A stretch of 64,000 nucleotides of DNA from Alkalihalobacillus pseudalcaliphilus (lineage in GTDB: Bacteria; Bacillota; Bacilli; Bacillales; Bacillaceae_D). Positions 61,778-64,000 of this stretch are shown here, piece after piece (position 1 is the stretch's first letter; each line of letters starts with the position of its first letter). The stretch spans positions 434,001 to 498,000 of the forward strand of contig NZ_JAQQWS010000001.1 in NCBI RefSeq assembly GCF_028610675.1, read 5' to 3'. The notes beneath the pieces are model-generated. The model worked only from the letters and a program-made list of their open reading frames with translations, ran no database searches and was not told the origin of the DNA. Made by a program: the position numbers and the translations under genes.

Positions 61778-62815
61778 CTAATTAATAATATTATGTAATA
61801 GGTATTCCGCATCCTTACCTACTCCACAAACTAATGCTGAACCACGATGATATTGCCAAGGTAATCCTATGAAATAAAGGTTTTCTATGGGACTAATCCC
61901 ACGATTATGATTAGGTTTTCCATCTCGGCGTATAACGCCATCTATATTTATCCATTCAAAAGAAGGTTTAAAACCTGTAGACCATATAATTATTTGGGTT
62001 TCTATTGTGCTTCCGTCTGAAAAAAAGACTTGTTCACCAATAACTTTTTCTACTCGTGGTTTTATGGTTATTTTGTTTTTATTAATGAGTCTTTTCAGTT
62101 CATATCCAAAAATAGGATCCTTTCTTTTCTGGAAAAGTTCTCCCCTTTTCGTGTCTATCCCTGCATATAATAAATTCAGCTTATCCAACCAATTAAAAAT
62201 GCTTTTCCCTAAAAGCCTTAAGGGTAAAAAATTCATTTTATGAGGTGTAGCAAGATAAACGTTCTTGCTATCAGCTAATTCTACCGCTATTTGAGCGCCA
62301 GAATTTCCACCACCGACAATTAATACAGTATCATTAGATATAGCTGTCGTATTTATATATTGTGAAGAATGAATATGCTCAATATCCTTACTATTTTCGT
62401 GTATTATTGGAGGTATAAATGGGTTTTGAAAGGCACCTGTAGCTACTACGACCTTTTTTGCTGCTAATTCACCCTTGGAAGTTTGCATAACGAAAATATC
62501 TTCTTTCTTTTTTAATTTTTCAACTTTAACTTTTAAGAAGACAGGCAATTCGAAATATTGTACGTATTGTTGCAGGTATGTAGCCATTTCATCTTTTGTA
62601 GGGTATCCCTCTGGGGCGCCCTCCATCATTAAACCAGGTAACGATGAATAACTTCTAGGTGTAAATAAAATGAGAGAATCATACCGAGAACGCCATTGTT
62701 CTCCGATGTATGAATGGGAATCAATCATTAAATGATTAATTCCCTGATTCTTTAACTTTTGACTCATAGAAATTCCAGCTTGACCTGCTCCAATAATAAT
62801 AACATCATATATCAA
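61778..62815 (-). CDS. FAD/NAD(P)-dependent flavoprotein monooxygenase-like protein
   Basis: Starts TTG with GGGAGAG; 345 aa. The FAD loop is VIIIGAGQAGISMSQ, the NADPH loop is LIVGGGNSGAQIAVEL, and the late motif IIWSTGFKPSFEW is typical of flavin monooxygenase-like (CzcO/ArsO-type) proteins. The gene is downstream of an ArsR-type regulator, on the same strand, in a metal-resistance transposon. A role with arsenical or other metal stress is possible but not shown. Confidence 0.82.
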   Translation of the reverse strand: MIYDVIIIGAGQAGISMSQKLKNQGINHLMIDSHSYIGEQWRSRYDSLILFTPRSYSSLPGLMMEGAPEGYPTKDEMATYLQQYVQYFELPVFLKVKVEKLKKKEDIFVMQTSKGELAAKKVVVATGAFQNPFIPPIIHENSKDIEHIHSSQYINTTAISNDTVLIVGGGNSGAQIAVELADSKNVYLATPHKMNFLPLRLLGKSIFNWLDKLNLLYAGIDTKRGELFQKRKDPIFGYELKRLINKNKITIKPRVEKVIGEQVFFSDGSTIETQIIIWSTGFKPSFEWINIDGVIRRDGKPNHNRGISPIENLYFIGLPWQYHRGSALVCGVGKDAEYLLHNIIN

Positions 62816-62938
62816 CTCTATCTCTCCCGACTGTAATTTTGTAGCAATAAACGTTTTGAGTTAGATCTTTCTTGAAATATGTTAAATTTTAGTCAAATAA
62901 GTAATTTATTCAATATAATTTTTCTCGTCAAGTTGTCC

Positions 62939-63259
62939 CTATACTATATAATTTTTACAACAAGAAACCTCGTCTTCAACATCTTCTAAAACGGAATCGA
63001 ACATGTTCAGGAAGCTTCGTACCTTTTCATTACGCAAACTATAATAACAATATTTCCCTTCATTCCTACCTACAATAATCCCGCAATCTTTGAGACATGC
63101 TAAATGTTGTGAGATGTTCGATTGATTGCCATTAATCTCTTCTACAATTTGAGATACAGTCTTTTCATCCTCTTTAATGCTTTCCAGAATCAGTAATCTC
63201 GTTTTGTTCGAGAAGCCATGTATTAATTTGACTTTGGTATCCAATTTGTTCGTCTCCAT
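62939..63259 (-). CDS. ArsR/SmtB regulator, CmtR-like
   Basis: ATG 63259 (GTCGAGG upstream) gives 106 aa. Winged helix: LIHGFSNKTRLLILESI and NGNQSNISQHLACLKDCGII. The Cys-x3-Cys in LACLKDCG and the C-terminal VSCCKN match the Cd/Pb site of CmtR, where two helix-4 cysteines and one tail cysteine bind metal. A 26-bp palindrome upstream is its likely operator. It should control itself and the flavoprotein gene. Confidence 0.82.
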   Translation of the reverse strand: METNKLDTKVKLIHGFSNKTRLLILESIKEDEKTVSQIVEEINGNQSNISQHLACLKDCGIIVGRNEGKYCYYSLRNEKVRSFLNMFDSVLEDVEDEVSCCKNYIV

Positions 63260-63304
63260 AGTAACCTCGACTTTCATATTCGTTAAAACTAATATGTCCC
63301 TCGA

Positions 63305-63330
63305 AACATATTAGCATTTACTAATATGTT
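63305..63330 (-). promoter_or_regulatory. ArsR-type operator palindrome
   Basis: AACATATTAG / CTAATATGTT arms of 10 bases around a 6-base spacer, 45 bases upstream of the CmtR-like start. Confidence 0.8.
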
Positions 63331-63455
63331 ATGTCAAAATCTTTTAATAGATATGGAACTAATACAACAAAGAAGATATAAACGATAAAATAACATCGGT
63401 TCGTAGAGAAAATTCTTGATTAGAGGATTATTCAAATATTCTTTTGATTATTTTA

Positions 63456-63511
63456 TTGACAATTTAATCTAATGAGTATTAGAATGTATTTATAATCAAA
63501 TAAACATTTGA
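63456..63511 (+). promoter_or_regulatory. cad promoter and CadC operator
   Basis: TTGACA at 63456 and TAGAAT at 63480 are spaced by 18 bases. The palindrome TCAAATAAACATTTGA (63496-63511) corresponds to the CadC box of plasmid pI258 as I remember it. Confidence 0.8.
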
Positions 63512-63526
63512 ATGAGGGGTGGAATT

Positions 63527-63910
63527 ATGGCTCAAGAAGTTAAACAAACACATGATACTTGTGAAATTTTCTGTTATGACGAAGCAAAGGTAAGTCGTGT
63601 TAGATCAATTATGGAACAAGAAAATTTTGCACCAGTGGCAAATATCTTCAAGGCGTTATCAGATGAAACAAGACTAAAGATAGCATATGCATTGGTTCAA
63701 GAAGATGAATTATGTGTATGTGACGTAGCGAATATTATCGATGCAACGATGGCTACAGTTTCTCACCACTTACGCCATCTACGTAATTTAGGAATTGCTA
63801 AAACTAGAAAAGAAGGAAAGTTAGTCTTTTATTCTTTAGATGATGAACATGTCAAAATGCTTGTGACAACAGCAATTGTTCATGGGAAGGAAGTAGATAA
63901 CCGTGAATGA
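63527..63910 (+). CDS. cadC: cadmium-responsive repressor CadC
   Basis: ATG 63527 with GAGGGGTGG gives 127 aa. The CadC pattern is complete: N-terminal Cys in HDTCEIFCYDEAKV, ELCVCDVANIID with the helix-3 cysteines (CxC), the reading helix TMATVSHHLRHLRNLG, and KTRKEGKLVFYSLDDEHV. It releases DNA on binding Cd(II), Pb(II) or Zn(II). It overlaps cadA by 8 bases. Confidence 0.95.
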   Translation: MAQEVKQTHDTCEIFCYDEAKVSRVRSIMEQENFAPVANIFKALSDETRLKIAYALVQEDELCVCDVANIIDATMATVSHHLRHLRNLGIAKTRKEGKLVFYSLDDEHVKMLVTTAIVHGKEVDNRE

Positions 63911-64000
63911 AGTAAAAAAAGATAAAAGTGTTTACCGTGTTCAAGGCTTTACGTGTGCAAATTGTGCTGGAAAATTCGAAAGAAACGTAAAGGAAATTTC
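63903..64000 (+). CDS. cadA: cadmium-transporting ATPase CadA, N-terminal part only
   Basis: Starts GTG 63903 inside the end of cadC and runs off the window. The first 32 residues include VYRVQGFTCANCAGKFERNV, the GFTCANC metal-binding motif of P1B-ATPase CadA. The order cadC-cadA as in pI258 and Tn5422 supports the name. Confidence 0.9.
   Translation, partial: MNEVKKDKSVYRVQGFTCANCAGKFERNVKEI

Noticed and set aside
1..64000. tRNA or rRNA genes
   Set aside because: No cloverleaf with a TTCGAATCC-type T loop or rRNA block was seen on either strand by eye; a dedicated scan would be decisive.

Overview
The window looks like the chromosome of a low-GC, spore-forming Bacillaceae species. Evidence includes a CotD-type coat protein, a GerA-family germination gene, a sporulation-type amidase, YtvI and a SpoIIP-domain protein. 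There is also B. subtilis-like synteny (mrfA-mrfB-cotD-ypsA-gpsB-rnhA-rnpB-ypsC, and yneT-parE-parC). I cannot name the species. Genes left of about 36 kb are mostly on + and genes right of about 37 kb mostly on -. A close match to the B. subtilis dif site lies at 39010-39037, so the window appears to span the replication terminus.

Layout. 1-6538: the tnpR/tnpA end of a Tn1546-type Tn3-family transposon with decayed spore genes (a GerA-family pseudogene and an amidase gene with an internal stop) beside intact resolvase and transposase genes and a 38-bp terminal repeat. 6.6-38.9 kb: mostly core chromosome. It holds the DNA-repair pair mrfAB, cell-division gpsB, RNase P RNA, an ABC importer, the rRNA methyltransferase ypsC, copper/redox genes (cueP, ydhK), the M32 peptidase ypwA, an ECF sigma factor with a SpoIIP-domain membrane partner, a tyrosine recombinase beside a 48-bp palindrome, and topoisomerase IV (parE-parC). 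38.9-40.6 kb: dif, six 17-bp direct repeats and a XerS-like recombinase.

40.6-58.03 kb: a second Tn1546-type element, recognised by a 38-bp end at 40594 and a second tnpR at 57417. Its cargo is a copper island: Csp-like protein, two-component system, DUF1541 lipoprotein, MATE exporter, glutaredoxin, two His-rich secreted or membrane proteins, a siroheme/Fe-S protein, copA, copZ, a 44-aa ORF and csoR. Its tnpA is missing because similarity to the first element stops inside the res region at 58031. New sequence starting TGTCA begins at 58032, as expected for insertion of a TniA/TniB-type, res-hunting transposon. A TniB-like ATPase follows at 60735-61541. The upstream transposase gene is cut by a third Tn3-type end (61632-61669), which opens a metal-resistance transposon (flavoprotein, CmtR-like regulator, cadC, start of cadA) running off the right edge.

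How it works together: the right half is a nested stack of transposons stacked beside the terminus and carrying copper and cadmium/lead functions. At least four CsoR-type operators are visible. Three are in the copper island and one lies 29 kb away in front of the chromosomal ydhK, suggesting that one copper regulon joins resident and acquired genes. Several dispersed repeats and partial dif-like sites show repeated recombination in this terminus region.
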